The notes beneath the pieces are model-generated. The model saw only the letters and a list, made by a program, of their open reading frames with translations, did not search any database and was not told where the DNA came from. Below are positions 27,420 to 36,383 of a DNA stretch of 64,000 bases, in pieces; within the stretch, counting starts at the first letter, position 1, and each line of letters starts with the position of its first letter. Both the position numbers and the translations under genes were made by a program. The DNA is taken from NCBI GenBank assembly GCA_002293535.1, contig DBDK01000001.1, positions 51,306 through 115,305 on the forward strand, read 5' to 3'. Source of the stretch: Alistipes sp. UBA934 (GTDB lineage: Bacteria > Bacteroidota > Bacteroidia > Bacteroidales > Rikenellaceae).

Positions 27420-27662
27420 ATGGTTATCACATTCAATGAGCTGCGCCGCATCAAGGATCGGTTGCCAAGTGGCAGCTCACAGCGTATCGCTGACGAGCTT
27501 GGCATAGATGTCTCCACTGTGCGCAACTATTTTGGCGGAAAACACTACGATGCGACCGAGAGCGTCGGCATCCACGTGGAAAAGGGGCCCGACGGCGGCG
27601 TGGTCACCCTCGACAATACAGCGATCCTTGATGCGGCAATGCGAATACTCAACGAAGCGTAA
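27420..27662 (+). CDS. Small helix-turn-helix DNA-binding protein, 80 aa
   Basis: Starts MVITFNELRRIKDRLPSGS; residues of about 20-40 (QRIADELGIDVSTVRNYFGG) form a clear helix-turn-helix, followed by a short acidic and hydrophobic tail (GPDGGVVTLDNTAILDAAM). Small proteins of this form are conserved in Bacteroidales, without a known target. The longer frame from 27312 is rejected because it would cover the promoter and the 17-bp palindrome. It diverges from dnaK, so the inverted repeats between them may be its own sites; this is inference. Confidence 0.75.
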   Translation: MVITFNELRRIKDRLPSGSSQRIADELGIDVSTVRNYFGGKHYDATESVGIHVEKGPDGGVVTLDNTAILDAAMRILNEA

Positions 27663-27667
27663 TAGCG

Positions 27668-28357
27668 TTACCGGGGCGTTTTTGCATACTCCACCGCTCT
27701 GTTCAGCAGATCGTTCAGCGGTTTTGTTTTTCGGAACTCGGTGAGCGTGCGCTCCAGCAGGTTGTCGGCCAAAATAAACTCCAACGGGAGGCGTTTCACC
27801 ACGTATATATCCTTGAGTTTCAGCAATTCCTCGTGGGGTGACCCGGCCTGATCGGCGAAGTCTTTGGGCAGGCGCTTTAGTTTCGCCGTTTCGTCCAGCG
27901 TGAATCCACCGGCTGCGTCGATGGTTGCTTGCAAACCGACTCCGTTATCGACTATCTCCTCTCGCACGCTGTATAGTACATCAGGATCAGGGCAATACAA
28001 ACCTGTGGAAAGCAGACTGCCTCCTGACCACGAGCCTTCGTCCGCGACGGGTTCGACGTGAAAATAGTATCCCGACCAGCCCGATTTTTTGCCGTATGGT
28101 GCTATGTAGGCGCCCATATAATTTTTGTATGGTCGTTTGTCGTGGCTGAATCGGACGTCACGATAGATCCTGAAGGTGCAATCTTTCACTTTTTGGCTTG
28201 TCACCGTCGGATCGAACGCCGCTATTCCACTTATCAGCTTCTCCACAAACTGTTCGAACTCCTTCAGCGCTTCCTTGTATTCTCCCTTGTGCTCTTCGAA
28301 CCACCCTCTGTCGTTATTCGCGTGCAGCCCCGTCAAAAAATCAATTACTTTTTTCAT
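27668..28357 (-). CDS. DUF2461 family protein
   Basis: 229 residues. It begins KKVIDFLTGLHANNDRGWFEEHK and contains FRIYRDVRFSHDKRPYKN and GYYFHVEP, the conserved blocks of DUF2461 (TIGR02453). The family is widespread and its biochemical function is not established. No signal or membrane segment is seen. It converges on the HTH gene with a 5-bp gap and has its own -7 box TATATTTG 23 bp upstream. Confidence 0.85.
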   Translation of the reverse strand: MKKVIDFLTGLHANNDRGWFEEHKGEYKEALKEFEQFVEKLISGIAAFDPTVTSQKVKDCTFRIYRDVRFSHDKRPYKNYMGAYIAPYGKKSGWSGYYFHVEPVADEGSWSGGSLLSTGLYCPDPDVLYSVREEIVDNGVGLQATIDAAGGFTLDETAKLKRLPKDFADQAGSPHEELLKLKDIYVVKRLPLEFILADNLLERTLTEFRKTKPLNDLLNRAVEYAKTPR

Positions 28358-28380
28358 TTTTTATCTCTGTTTTGTCTCCA

Positions 28381-28388
28381 CAAATATA
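28381..28388 (-). promoter_or_regulatory. -7 box of the DUF2461 gene
   Basis: TATATTTG on the minus strand fits TAnnTTTG, 23 bp before the ATG at 28355-28357. Confidence 0.6.
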
Positions 28389-28577
28389 CAAATTAACTCT
28401 TAAACCCTCTCCGACTCAATCATCAGTGGGCCGTCTGCTATCACCAGTTTCTCTCCTCCGAACCAGGCCTACCAAAGCCTCTTCTTCGAAAACCGCCCGC
28501 GCCCGAAGATTGCCGTGCAAAACACGTCGCACTTTGCTCGTTTTAGACAGGCTGTGCCTCGGATAATCGCAGACAAG
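28389..28577. other. Intergenic stretch with no supported gene
   Basis: About 190 bp between the DUF2461 promoter and the tRNA-Ser promoter. Both strands have only short open frames. One minus-strand frame ending at 28400 reads like the tail of a protein (GEKLVIADGPLMIESERV) but is cut by a TAG at 28469-28471, so at most this is the remnant of a decayed gene. Confidence 0.4.
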
Positions 28578-28609
28578 TTTGGATTATCGCTCGGCTTGCA
28601 CTATCTTTG
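28578..28609 (+). promoter_or_regulatory. Promoter of tRNA-Ser
   Basis: -33 TTTG at 28578-28581, 20-bp spacer, -7 TATCTTTG at 28602-28609, 5 bp before the mature tRNA 5' end. One of the two cleanest promoters in the window. Confidence 0.85.
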
Positions 28610-28614
28610 TCGCC

Positions 28615-28702
<88 letters not shown>

Positions 28703-28718
28703 AAGGGGATCCGGGCGG

Positions 28719-29501
28719 ATGGACTTCATTCACATAGGCTTCATCGACATTATCGACATCGTTGCCGTGGCGGTGCTGATGTACTACGTCTATAAAATGG
28801 CCAAGGGCACCAACGCTCCCAGCATCATCACCGGCATCATCATCATCTACATTCTTTGGGTGCTCACTCAGGCTCTCGATATGGAACTTCTGTCGTCGAT
28901 CCTCGGTAACGTTATCGGCGTAGGGGTTATCGCACTTATAGTTGTTTTCCAGCCTGAGATCCGTCAGTTCCTCCAGACCATTGGCCTTAGGCAGCAACGC
29001 AGTAGTCGTGGTAAGTTTTGGCGCAAGTTGTTCGGCGCTCAAGAGGCGGTAAAGATCGACCTCGAACCTGTTGTCCGTGCTGCCGTCGATATGTCGGCCG
29101 CTAAGGTGGGTGCGCTGATCGTTTTCGAGCGGGAGACCGACCTTGGGTTCATCGCCGAGACCGGCATCACCGTCGATGCTCAGATCTCGATGTCGCTTCT
29201 CGAAAACATCTTCTTCAAGAATGCTCCTCTGCACGACGGAGCTGTCATTATCAAGGACAATCGCATCGTTGCTGCCAAATGCGTGCTTCCTTCCACACGC
29301 GTCAGGGTGCCAAAGAATTACGGTATGCGCCATCGCGCAGCGCTCGGTATGAGCGAGATATCGGATGCCGTCATCCTTGTTGTTTCCGAGGAGACCGGTA
29401 CTATTTCTATCGCTCGCGAGGGCGTCCTCAACCGTGGTATCCCTCCCGCCTCGCTTCAGGAAAAACTTCAGGCGGCACTTGAGGCTAATCCTCTTCAGTA
29501 A
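28719..29501 (+). CDS. cdaA: Diadenylate cyclase CdaA
   Basis: 260 residues: three N-terminal membrane helices (about 10-85) and a cytoplasmic DAC domain with LHDGAVII and GMRHRAALG, the DGA and RHR motifs that bind ATP. It makes cyclic di-AMP from two ATP, a signal for osmotic and cell-wall control. It begins just after tRNA-Ser and may share its transcript, as no separate -7 box is seen in the 16-bp gap. Its 3' end overlaps rmuC by 17 bp in convergent orientation. Confidence 0.93.
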   Translation: MDFIHIGFIDIIDIVAVAVLMYYVYKMAKGTNAPSIITGIIIIYILWVLTQALDMELLSSILGNVIGVGVIALIVVFQPEIRQFLQTIGLRQQRSSRGKFWRKLFGAQEAVKIDLEPVVRAAVDMSAAKVGALIVFERETDLGFIAETGITVDAQISMSLLENIFFKNAPLHDGAVIIKDNRIVAAKCVLPSTRVRVPKNYGMRHRAALGMSEISDAVILVVSEETGTISIAREGVLNRGIPPASLQEKLQAALEANPLQ

Positions 29502-30561
29502 GTTGGGACGGTAGTTTTTTAGAAGCTCGAACCCCCATCTCCCTCAACTTCTCCGCTCTCGTCACTAAACTTCCACGCCCGTCTCTCAGTTGCAACCAGG
29601 CTTGGTCATAGCTTTTTTGCGCCCTCTCCAATCCTTTCCCCACATCTTCGAGTGACCCGACGAATCCTGCGAACTTATCATACAACCGCCCACCCTCTTC
29701 AGCAATCGCTAATGCGTTTTTGCTTTGGTTGTCTCGCTTCCACAGGTCGTCCACGATCTTCAGTAGCGCAAACAGATTCGTCGGCGAGCTCACTATCACT
29801 TTCTTGTTGTAAGCCTCGCCCCACAGCCCGCTATCTGCTTGAAGAGCAACCATAAATGCAGGCTCCGACGGTACGAACATTATCACGAAATCCGGCGAAT
29901 CTGCCACTGCGCTTTGATAGTTTTTCGTATGAAGTTCTCCAACGTGACGCCTCACCGATGCCAGGTGTTCTCGCAGGAAACCTTCCTTCGCTCCGTCATC
30001 CTGCGCTCCCGACAGTCCCACATAAGCCGTCAGTGACACCTTCGAGTCGATCACAATTCGCTTTCCTTCAGGCAGGGTCAGCACCACGTCGGGCCGCAAA
30101 ACATTGCCTCCTTCTCCCCTCACGCTCTCTTGCACGAAGTAGTGTACTCCCCTCTGCAGGTTCGAGCTTTCCAGCATCCGCTCCAGTATCATCTCTCCCC
30201 AGTCGCCTTGCACCTTGCTCGACCCTTTCAGTGCGCTGGTCAGATTTTGCGTCTCCTCTGTGATTTTTCGATTGAGTTCCAACAGGTTATGCAGCTCACT
30301 CTTCAGCGCTCCGTGTTGTCTGTTCTCTTCGGCGTATATCTCTTCCACTCGCCGCTTAAAATCGGTAAGATTTTCTTTGAACGGCTTCAGCATCAGCTCT
30401 ATTGACTCCCGCGCCTGCTCTCTGTCCTGTTGGCGTTGCAACAGCTCTTTTCCTCTCTCCGTCGCTATATCTTTCGCTCTTCCTTTCTCTCCGAGCCACA
30501 GCACCAGAAAAACCACACACATCACCGCCAGCGCCGTGATCGCTATAATATAAGGTATCAT
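29485..30561 (-). CDS. rmuC: DNA recombination protein RmuC
   Basis: 358 residues from the ATG at 30559-30561 (MIPYIIAITALAVM); a frame open to 30648 would cross the rpe promoter. An N-terminal membrane helix is followed by a long coiled coil (about 30-120) and the RmuC nuclease-like core with GDWGEMILERMLESS, RPDVVLTLPEGKRIVIDSK and VIMFVPSEPAF. The D...DSK arrangement suggests a PD-(D/E)XK fold. RmuC limits inversions at short inverted repeats. Its weak -7 box TATCTTCG sits 4 bp upstream, back-to-back with the rpe promoter. Confidence 0.9.
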   Translation of the reverse strand: MIPYIIAITALAVMCVVFLVLWLGEKGRAKDIATERGKELLQRQQDREQARESIELMLKPFKENLTDFKRRVEEIYAEENRQHGALKSELHNLLELNRKITEETQNLTSALKGSSKVQGDWGEMILERMLESSNLQRGVHYFVQESVRGEGGNVLRPDVVLTLPEGKRIVIDSKVSLTAYVGLSGAQDDGAKEGFLREHLASVRRHVGELHTKNYQSAVADSPDFVIMFVPSEPAFMVALQADSGLWGEAYNKKVIVSSPTNLFALLKIVDDLWKRDNQSKNALAIAEEGGRLYDKFAGFVGSLEDVGKGLERAQKSYDQAWLQLRDGRGSLVTRAEKLREMGVRASKKLPSQLTEED

Positions 30562-30565
30562 CCCA

Positions 30566-30573
30566 CGAAGATA
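30566..30573 (-). promoter_or_regulatory. -7 box of rmuC
   Basis: TATCTTCG on the minus strand, one base off consensus, 4 bp before the rmuC ATG and only 12 bp from the opposed rpe box. Confidence 0.5.
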
Positions 30574-30585
30574 GCTAAAATTTCG

Positions 30586-30593
30586 TAACTTTG
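30586..30593 (+). promoter_or_regulatory. -7 box of rpe
   Basis: TAACTTTG, 7 bp before the rpe ATG; diverges from the rmuC box at 30566-30573. It probably serves the run rpe to the YgjP-like gene, which has no gaps large enough for another promoter. Confidence 0.65.
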
Positions 30594-30600
30594 TCCCATT

Positions 30601-31251
30601 ATGAAGAGGATAATTTCGCCTTCGATGCTTTCGTCCGACTTCGGCCACTTGGAGCGCGACACCCTAATGGTCGATGCCAGCGTTGCCGAATGGGTGCATA
30701 TCGATGTGATGGACGGGGTTTTTGTGCCCAACATTTCGTTCGGTTTTCCGGTTATGGCATCCATCCGTCGCGCCACTTCCAAGCCGCTCGATGTCCACTT
30801 AATGATCGTTCAGCCGGAACGTTATGTTGCCCGTTTCGCTGAAGCCGGGGCGTCGTTGATCACGGTTCATCACGAGGCAGTCTCCGATATGCCCTCTTGC
30901 ATTTCACTTATCCACGATTCCGGCTCACTCGCGGGAGTTTCCATAAAGCCTGCCACACCTGTTTCGGTTCTCGAACCATACCTACACCTGCTTGATCTGG
31001 TGCTCATTATGAGTGTCGAACCTGGTTTCGGGGGTCAGAGTTTCATCGAGGGTAGCTTCGACAAAGTTCGTGAACTTCGCCGCATCATCGACGAGCGCAA
31101 CCTCTCCACTCTCATCGAGATCGACGGTGGTATTTCGGATTCCAACGCCCGTGCGGCGTTCGATGCCGGTTGTAATGTCTTAGTCGCTGGCGCCGCAGTT
31201 TTCCACGCTCCCGACCCTGCTGCCGAGATTGAAAAATTACTCAACGCATAA
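30601..31251 (+). CDS. rpe: Ribulose-phosphate 3-epimerase
   Basis: 216 residues, a full TIM barrel. ISPSMLSSDF, HIDVMDGVFVPN (His and Asp metal ligands), LDVHLMI, MSVEPGFGGQSF and EIDGGIS are the family signatures. It interconverts ribulose 5-phosphate and xylulose 5-phosphate in the pentose phosphate pathway. It opens a tightly packed run: the ABC-F ATG at 31252 follows the TAA with no spacer. Confidence 0.95.
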   Translation: MKRIISPSMLSSDFGHLERDTLMVDASVAEWVHIDVMDGVFVPNISFGFPVMASIRRATSKPLDVHLMIVQPERYVARFAEAGASLITVHHEAVSDMPSCISLIHDSGSLAGVSIKPATPVSVLEPYLHLLDLVLIMSVEPGFGGQSFIEGSFDKVRELRRIIDERNLSTLIEIDGGISDSNARAAFDAGCNVLVAGAAVFHAPDPAAEIEKLLNA

Positions 31252-33165
31252 ATGATTTCAGTCGATAATATAACAGTTAGCTACGGTGGTTGGGATTTGT
31301 TTTCCGAGGTTTCCCTCCTCGTCAATCCACGCGATCGCATCGGCCTTGTGGGCAAGAATGGCGCCGGTAAGACCACCCTGCTCAAGATCATAAACGGCGA
31401 ACAGGCTCCCACTTCGGGGGTTGTGTCGTCCAGTGCAGGCGAAACCATCGGCTATCTTCCTCAACAGATGAAGGTTGCGGACACCACTTCGCTCGTCGAG
31501 GAGACTGCCAAAGCCTTTTCCGAGGTATTGGCTCTCGAAGTCGAGATCGCCGACATAAACGAGCAACTGGCCATTCGCACCGATTATGAGAGTGAGGACT
31601 ATGAGTCTCTGCTTCACCGTCTCAACGACGCTACCGATCGCTATCACATCCTTGGCGGCGAGACCCGCGAGGCCGATATCGAGCGTACTCTTCTCGGTCT
31701 TGGTTTTCGTCGTGAGGATTTCGGACGCCCCACTCGCGAGTTCAGCGGTGGTTGGCGTATGCGTATCGAGCTGGCTAAGTTGCTGTTAGCCCGCCCCAGC
31801 GTCTTTCTTTTGGACGAACCCACCAACCATCTCGACATCGAGAGTATTCAGTGGCTCGAAGGCTATCTTCGTGACTATCAGGGTGCTGTTGTGGTCATCT
31901 CTCACGACCGCGCATTCCTTGACAACGTCACCAACCGCACTGTCGAAATCTCTCTCGGCAAGCTCTACGACTACAAAGTGCCTTACAGTAAGTATGTTGA
32001 GCTTAGACGCGAACGACGCGAGCAGCAGATGGCGGCGTATGAAAATCAGCGAAAAATGATCGAAAAAACCGAGGAGTTCATCGAGAAATTTCGCTACAAG
32101 CCTACCAAATCAAATCAGGTTCAGTCTCGCGTCAAACAGCTCGAAAAGCTTGAGCGTCTGGAGGTTGATGAGGAGGATCAATCCACCCTCAACATCAAGT
32201 TTCCGCCTGCACCCCGCTCCGGCCAGATCGTCACAGAGATCAAACAGGTGGGCAAAACTTTCCCTCCAAGAGACAGTAGCACCCTTCCCAAGCACGTCTT
32301 TTCCGGCGCCGATTTCACCATCGAGCGCGGCGAAAAGATCGCTCTTGTAGGGCGTAACGGCGAGGGCAAAACTACTCTCGCGCGTATGCTCATCGGCGAA
32401 CTCGAACCCACCGAAGGCAGCATCCGTGTCGGCGCTAACGTGAACATCGGCTATTATGCTCAAAATCAGGACGATTTGATGAACGGCGAGGGCACAGTTT
32501 TCGACACTCTCGACCGCGTCGCCGTAGGTGACATCCGTGCCCGTCTTCGCGACATTCTCGGCGCTTTCCTATTTCGTGGTGACGATATCGACAAGAAAGT
32601 CAAAGTGTTATCCGGCGGCGAGCGTTCTCGTCTTGCGATGGCTCGCTTGATGTTGGAACCATATAATTTGCTTGTGCTCGATGAGCCTACCAACCATATG
32701 GATATGCGCTCGAAGGACATTCTCAAGCGCGCTCTTATGCGTTATGACGGTACTGTCGTCGTCGTTTCCCACGACCGTGAATTCCTTGATGGTCTGATAG
32801 ATAAGGTCTATGAGTTTCGCGATGGCGGCGTCCGTGAGTACCTTGGCGACATCTGGTATTTCCTTGAAAAACGCAAACTCGAAAGCCTTAAGGAGGTAGA
32901 AATAAAAGCTCCTTCCACCAGCAAACCCGCAAGACCTTCGATCGCTTCGCCTAACGGTCGCGAGGATTACGAACGCCGTAAAGAGGTCGAAAAGGCCCGC
33001 CGCAAGCTCGAAACCGCTATCTCCAAAGCTGAGACAAGGATCGCCGAACTCGAAGCTCAGTTAGCTGTAAATCAGGATTATACACAGTATCCCGAACTTC
33101 AAAAACAGCTTGCTCACGAGATGCACGAATGGGAAAAACTAAATTACGAACTCGATATATTATGA
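31252..33165 (+). CDS. ABC-F family ribosome-associated ATPase
   Basis: 637 residues with two ABC domains and no membrane segment. First domain: GLVGKNGAGKTT, FSGGWRMRIELAKLL, VFLLDEPTNHLD. Second: GRNGEGKTTL, LSGGERSRLAMARL, LLVLDEPTNHMD. They are joined by a charged helical linker (about 230-310), the P-site tRNA interaction motif of ABC-F proteins. The C-terminus (about 570-637) is a coiled coil as in Uup. Such proteins act on stalled ribosomes at the E site; some confer antibiotic resistance, but a housekeeping member is likelier here. It overlaps rlmB by ATGA. Confidence 0.9.
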   Translation: MISVDNITVSYGGWDLFSEVSLLVNPRDRIGLVGKNGAGKTTLLKIINGEQAPTSGVVSSSAGETIGYLPQQMKVADTTSLVEETAKAFSEVLALEVEIADINEQLAIRTDYESEDYESLLHRLNDATDRYHILGGETREADIERTLLGLGFRREDFGRPTREFSGGWRMRIELAKLLLARPSVFLLDEPTNHLDIESIQWLEGYLRDYQGAVVVISHDRAFLDNVTNRTVEISLGKLYDYKVPYSKYVELRRERREQQMAAYENQRKMIEKTEEFIEKFRYKPTKSNQVQSRVKQLEKLERLEVDEEDQSTLNIKFPPAPRSGQIVTEIKQVGKTFPPRDSSTLPKHVFSGADFTIERGEKIALVGRNGEGKTTLARMLIGELEPTEGSIRVGANVNIGYYAQNQDDLMNGEGTVFDTLDRVAVGDIRARLRDILGAFLFRGDDIDKKVKVLSGGERSRLAMARLMLEPYNLLVLDEPTNHMDMRSKDILKRALMRYDGTVVVVSHDREFLDGLIDKVYEFRDGGVREYLGDIWYFLEKRKLESLKEVEIKAPSTSKPARPSIASPNGREDYERRKEVEKARRKLETAISKAETRIAELEAQLAVNQDYTQYPELQKQLAHEMHEWEKLNYELDIL

Positions 33166-33923
33166 ACAATTTAATATTTGGATTAAGGCCCGTCATCGAG
33201 GCGATTGAAGCTGGCCGGCAGATAGAAAAAATATACGTCAAGAAAAATGCCGAGGGTGTGCTGCTTGGCGAACTTCGCGAGATGGCTCTCGCTCAACACA
33301 TTCACATTCAGGAGGTCCCCGTTGAAAAACTCGACCGCCTCACCCGTCCTCGGGGCAATGATCGCGGCAATCGCAATCAAAACCCTAATCATCAGGGCGT
33401 TGTGGCTCAAATTTCCGCTATTGTTTATGCCGACATCGACGAAATTTTGGCCGCCATCCCCGAAAACACACCCGGCCTCGTGGTGGTTTTCGACGGTGTG
33501 ACCGATGTTCGCAACTTCGGTGGCATAGCACGTACAGCTGAATGCGCTGGTGCTCACGGACTTATCGTGCCGATGAAGAATGCCGCACCTGTCAATGCCG
33601 ACGCTTTGAAGGCTTCTGCAGGTGCACTCAACATCATTCCCGTTAGCCGCGTCGGCAGCATTCGTAACACTCTCAAATTGTTGCAAGCCGAAGGTTTTCA
33701 GGTAGTTGCAGCTAACGAGAAAGCATCCTCCAGCCTCTATGACGTCGATTTCACTTCTCCCACCGCCATCGTAATGGGCAGCGAGGAGACCGGCATCTCA
33801 AAGGAGGTGCTTAAGCTTTGTAACGCTCAGGTATCCATCCCTTTGCGTGGTAAAATAGAGTCACTAAACGTCGCCGCGGCAGCAGCGGTAATTTTATATG
33901 AGGCAGTCAGACAACGCAGTTGA
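33162..33923 (+). CDS. rlmB: 23S rRNA 2'-O-methyltransferase of the RlmB/TrmH (SPOUT) family
   Basis: 253 residues from the ATG that overlaps the ABC-F stop. An N-terminal L30e-like substrate-binding domain (FGLRPVIEAIEAG) precedes the SPOUT trefoil-knot domain with DGVTDVRNFGGIARTA, IVMGSEETGI and IPLRGKIESLNVAAAAAV. RlmB methylates G2251 in the ribosomal P loop. A basic Asn/Arg-rich loop (RPRGNDRGNRNQ) carries the only CYCGRG site I found in the window. Its last 26 bp overlap the next gene. Confidence 0.9.
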   Translation: MNNLIFGLRPVIEAIEAGRQIEKIYVKKNAEGVLLGELREMALAQHIHIQEVPVEKLDRLTRPRGNDRGNRNQNPNHQGVVAQISAIVYADIDEILAAIPENTPGLVVVFDGVTDVRNFGGIARTAECAGAHGLIVPMKNAAPVNADALKASAGALNIIPVSRVGSIRNTLKLLQAEGFQVVAANEKASSSLYDVDFTSPTAIVMGSEETGISKEVLKLCNAQVSIPLRGKIESLNVAAAAAVILYEAVRQRS

Positions 33924-35028
33924 GCTTTTGCAGGCTCTGGTTCGCACTCCTTCCTTTAGTCGCCAGGAGAGTGCAACTGCATCTATTCTCGCCAACTGGC
34001 TGAATGACAAAGTGATGGATGGATCCACAGAGGCCGTACATCGCTCTGGCAACAACATCTGGGTTCGCAATTTCCATTTCGACCCCACCAAGCCTACGAT
34101 CCTGCTCTGTTCCCATCACGACACTGTCCCTCCTACGCCGGCTTGGACGCGCGATCCATTTGACGGAGCCATCGAGGACGAGCCGACAAACCACTGCGGG
34201 GCCCGACTTTTCGGTCTCGGCAGCAACGATGCGGGTGCAAGCGTGGTCTCTTTGGCAGCGGCATTTCGTCATTTTTACGAATGTAAAGATCTCAAATACA
34301 ATCTTATACTTGCGCTGGTCGCTGAGGAGGAGATCAGCGGTGCGGGCGGTATTCGCAGCATTCTGCCTGAACTTGGGCTGACAAACTCGGCGCGCGCAGA
34401 TGAAAACGCCACCAACCATCCGGCCGACTTCGCCATTGTGGGCGAGCCGACGGGAATGCAACTCGCTGTGGCTGAGAAGGGCTTGCTGGTTTTGGATTGT
34501 ACTGCTCACGGTCGTGCCGGTCACGCCGCACGTGATGAGGGCGATAACGCTATCTATCACGCTCTAAATGATATAGACTGGTTTCGCAATTTTCGTTTTC
34601 CGCGTAAGAGCGACTTTTTTGGCGATGTGAAGATGAGCATCACGATGATTTCTGCCGGTACTGCCCACAACGTCATCCCCTCGGAATGCAAATTTGTCGT
34701 GGATGTGCGTGTTACCGAGCAATATACGAACGAAGAAGTACTTCAAATCATCCGCGAGAACGTCCGCAGTGACGTCCAACCTCGTTCGATGCATTTGCGA
34801 TCTTCTTCGATCGATCATAATCATCCCATTGTACTGGCCGGTAAAGCACTGGGACTCACTACCTTCGGCTCGCCGACCACTTCCGATCAGGTGGCGCTTT
34901 CCATCCCCTCGGTTAAGATCGGTCCCGGCCAAAGTGCGCGCTCCCATAGTGCCGACGAATACGTCGAGCTGGCTGAGGTCGAGCAGGGTATAGATCTGTA
35001 TATAAAACTGTTAGATAAGATATTATGA
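33898..35028 (+). CDS. M20 family deacylase of arginine biosynthesis (ArgE-like)
   Basis: 376 residues of the M20 zinc aminoacylase fold: HHDTVPPTPAWTRDPF (His and Asp ligands), GSNDAGASVVSL (bridging Asp), EEEISGAGG (catalytic Glu), IVGEPTGM and the dimerisation domain GRAGHAARDEGDN. It sits directly before argH in ATGA overlap, which places it in arginine synthesis. In Bacteroidetes such as B. fragilis that route uses N-succinylated intermediates, so the substrate may be N-succinyl- or N-acetylcitrulline rather than acetylornithine; the sequence alone does not decide. Confidence 0.82.
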   Translation: MRQSDNAVELLQALVRTPSFSRQESATASILANWLNDKVMDGSTEAVHRSGNNIWVRNFHFDPTKPTILLCSHHDTVPPTPAWTRDPFDGAIEDEPTNHCGARLFGLGSNDAGASVVSLAAAFRHFYECKDLKYNLILALVAEEEISGAGGIRSILPELGLTNSARADENATNHPADFAIVGEPTGMQLAVAEKGLLVLDCTAHGRAGHAARDEGDNAIYHALNDIDWFRNFRFPRKSDFFGDVKMSITMISAGTAHNVIPSECKFVVDVRVTEQYTNEEVLQIIRENVRSDVQPRSMHLRSSSIDHNHPIVLAGKALGLTTFGSPTTSDQVALSIPSVKIGPGQSARSHSADEYVELAEVEQGIDLYIKLLDKIL

Positions 35029-36383
35029 AACTTTGGCAGAAAAACAAGCCCACCGACCCCGTAGCAAACGAGGCTTATGCACTCAAAAAAGTCGAGAAAT
35101 TCACTGTCGGTCGTGATCGTGAAATGGATTTGCTTCTGGCCGAGGCGGATATACTTGGTTCTCTTGCACATACCCGAATGCTGGAGACCATCGACCTGCT
35201 CACTCAGGACGAACTCACAGCCATTCAAAAAGAGCTGAAAAACATTCTCGGCGAAATTCGGCGTGGTAATTTTGCAATCGCACCGGACACGGAGGATGTC
35301 CATTCGCAAATCGAGAACCAGCTTACGGAAAAACTCGGCGATGTGGGTAAGAAAATTCACTCCGGTCGCTCACGTAACGATCAGGTATTGGTAGACTTAC
35401 GTATTTTTATTCGCCGTGAGATTATTGCGATCGTTCGCGCTACCAAGCAGCTTTTCGACCGTCTTCAGGCTCTCTCCGAGCAGCACAAGGACACTCTGAT
35501 GCCCGGCTACACCCATCTGCAGGTCGCTATGCCTTCGTCTTTCGGCCTTTGGTTCGGGGCTTATGCCGAAAGTTTAGTCGATGATCTTCAGCTTGTTATG
35601 GCTGCTTGGCGCATCACAAATCGCAACCCCCTTGGGTCGGCAGCCGGCTATGGTTCGTCGTTCCCGCTCGACCGCGAGATGACCACTCGACTGCTGGGTT
35701 TCGATTCGACGGACTACAACGTCGTCTATGCTCAGATGGGGCGCGGTAAGACCGAACGTATTGTTGCTCAGGCGATTTCGTCACTCGCTGCAACTATCGG
35801 ACGATTTGCGATGGACAATACTATGTTTCTTTCTCAAAACTTCGGCTTCATCTCATATCCCGACCATTTGACGACCGGTTCGAGCATTATGCCCCACAAA
35901 AAAAACCCCGACGTTTGGGAGATCACGCGGGGACGGTGTAACATTTTGCAGGCGCTTCCCGGTACGATCGCGATGCTGACCACCAATCTTCCGCTCGGAT
36001 ATAACCGTGATCTACAGTTGCTTAAGGAGGTGCTATTCCCTGCTCTTCAAGACATTGAGGATGTACTTACGATGGCGGATTATATGTTGGCTCACGTTAG
36101 CGTCAATACCAATATCCTCGACGACCCTAAATACGCCTATCTGTTCAGTGTAGAGAGTGTTAATGCGTTAGTTCTGCAGGGCGTGCCGTTTCGCGATGCA
36201 TATCGTCAGGTCGGGGTTCAAATCGAGGCTGGCGAGTTCAAACCCGCATACCAGGTTCACCACACTCACCTCGGCAGCATCGGCAACCTCGCAACCAAAC
36301 AGATTTCCACTCTGATGGACAATATCCTTTCTCAGTTTGAGTTTGATAAGGTAGAAAAAGCCGAAAAACAACTCAGTGACTAA
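35025..36383 (+). CDS. argH: Argininosuccinate lyase
   Basis: 452 residues of the fumarase/aspartase superfamily. The family signature TGSSIMPHKKNPD is near residue 285, with the catalytic Ser in the flexible loop; VHSQIENQLTEKLG and KIHSGRSRNDQV are further conserved blocks. It splits argininosuccinate to arginine and fumarate. Coupled to the ArgE-like gene by ATGA overlap. Its end overlaps the GTG start of the next gene by 8 bp. Confidence 0.95.
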   Translation: MKLWQKNKPTDPVANEAYALKKVEKFTVGRDREMDLLLAEADILGSLAHTRMLETIDLLTQDELTAIQKELKNILGEIRRGNFAIAPDTEDVHSQIENQLTEKLGDVGKKIHSGRSRNDQVLVDLRIFIRREIIAIVRATKQLFDRLQALSEQHKDTLMPGYTHLQVAMPSSFGLWFGAYAESLVDDLQLVMAAWRITNRNPLGSAAGYGSSFPLDREMTTRLLGFDSTDYNVVYAQMGRGKTERIVAQAISSLAATIGRFAMDNTMFLSQNFGFISYPDHLTTGSSIMPHKKNPDVWEITRGRCNILQALPGTIAMLTTNLPLGYNRDLQLLKEVLFPALQDIEDVLTMADYMLAHVSVNTNILDDPKYAYLFSVESVNALVLQGVPFRDAYRQVGVQIEAGEFKPAYQVHHTHLGSIGNLATKQISTLMDNILSQFEFDKVEKAEKQLSD

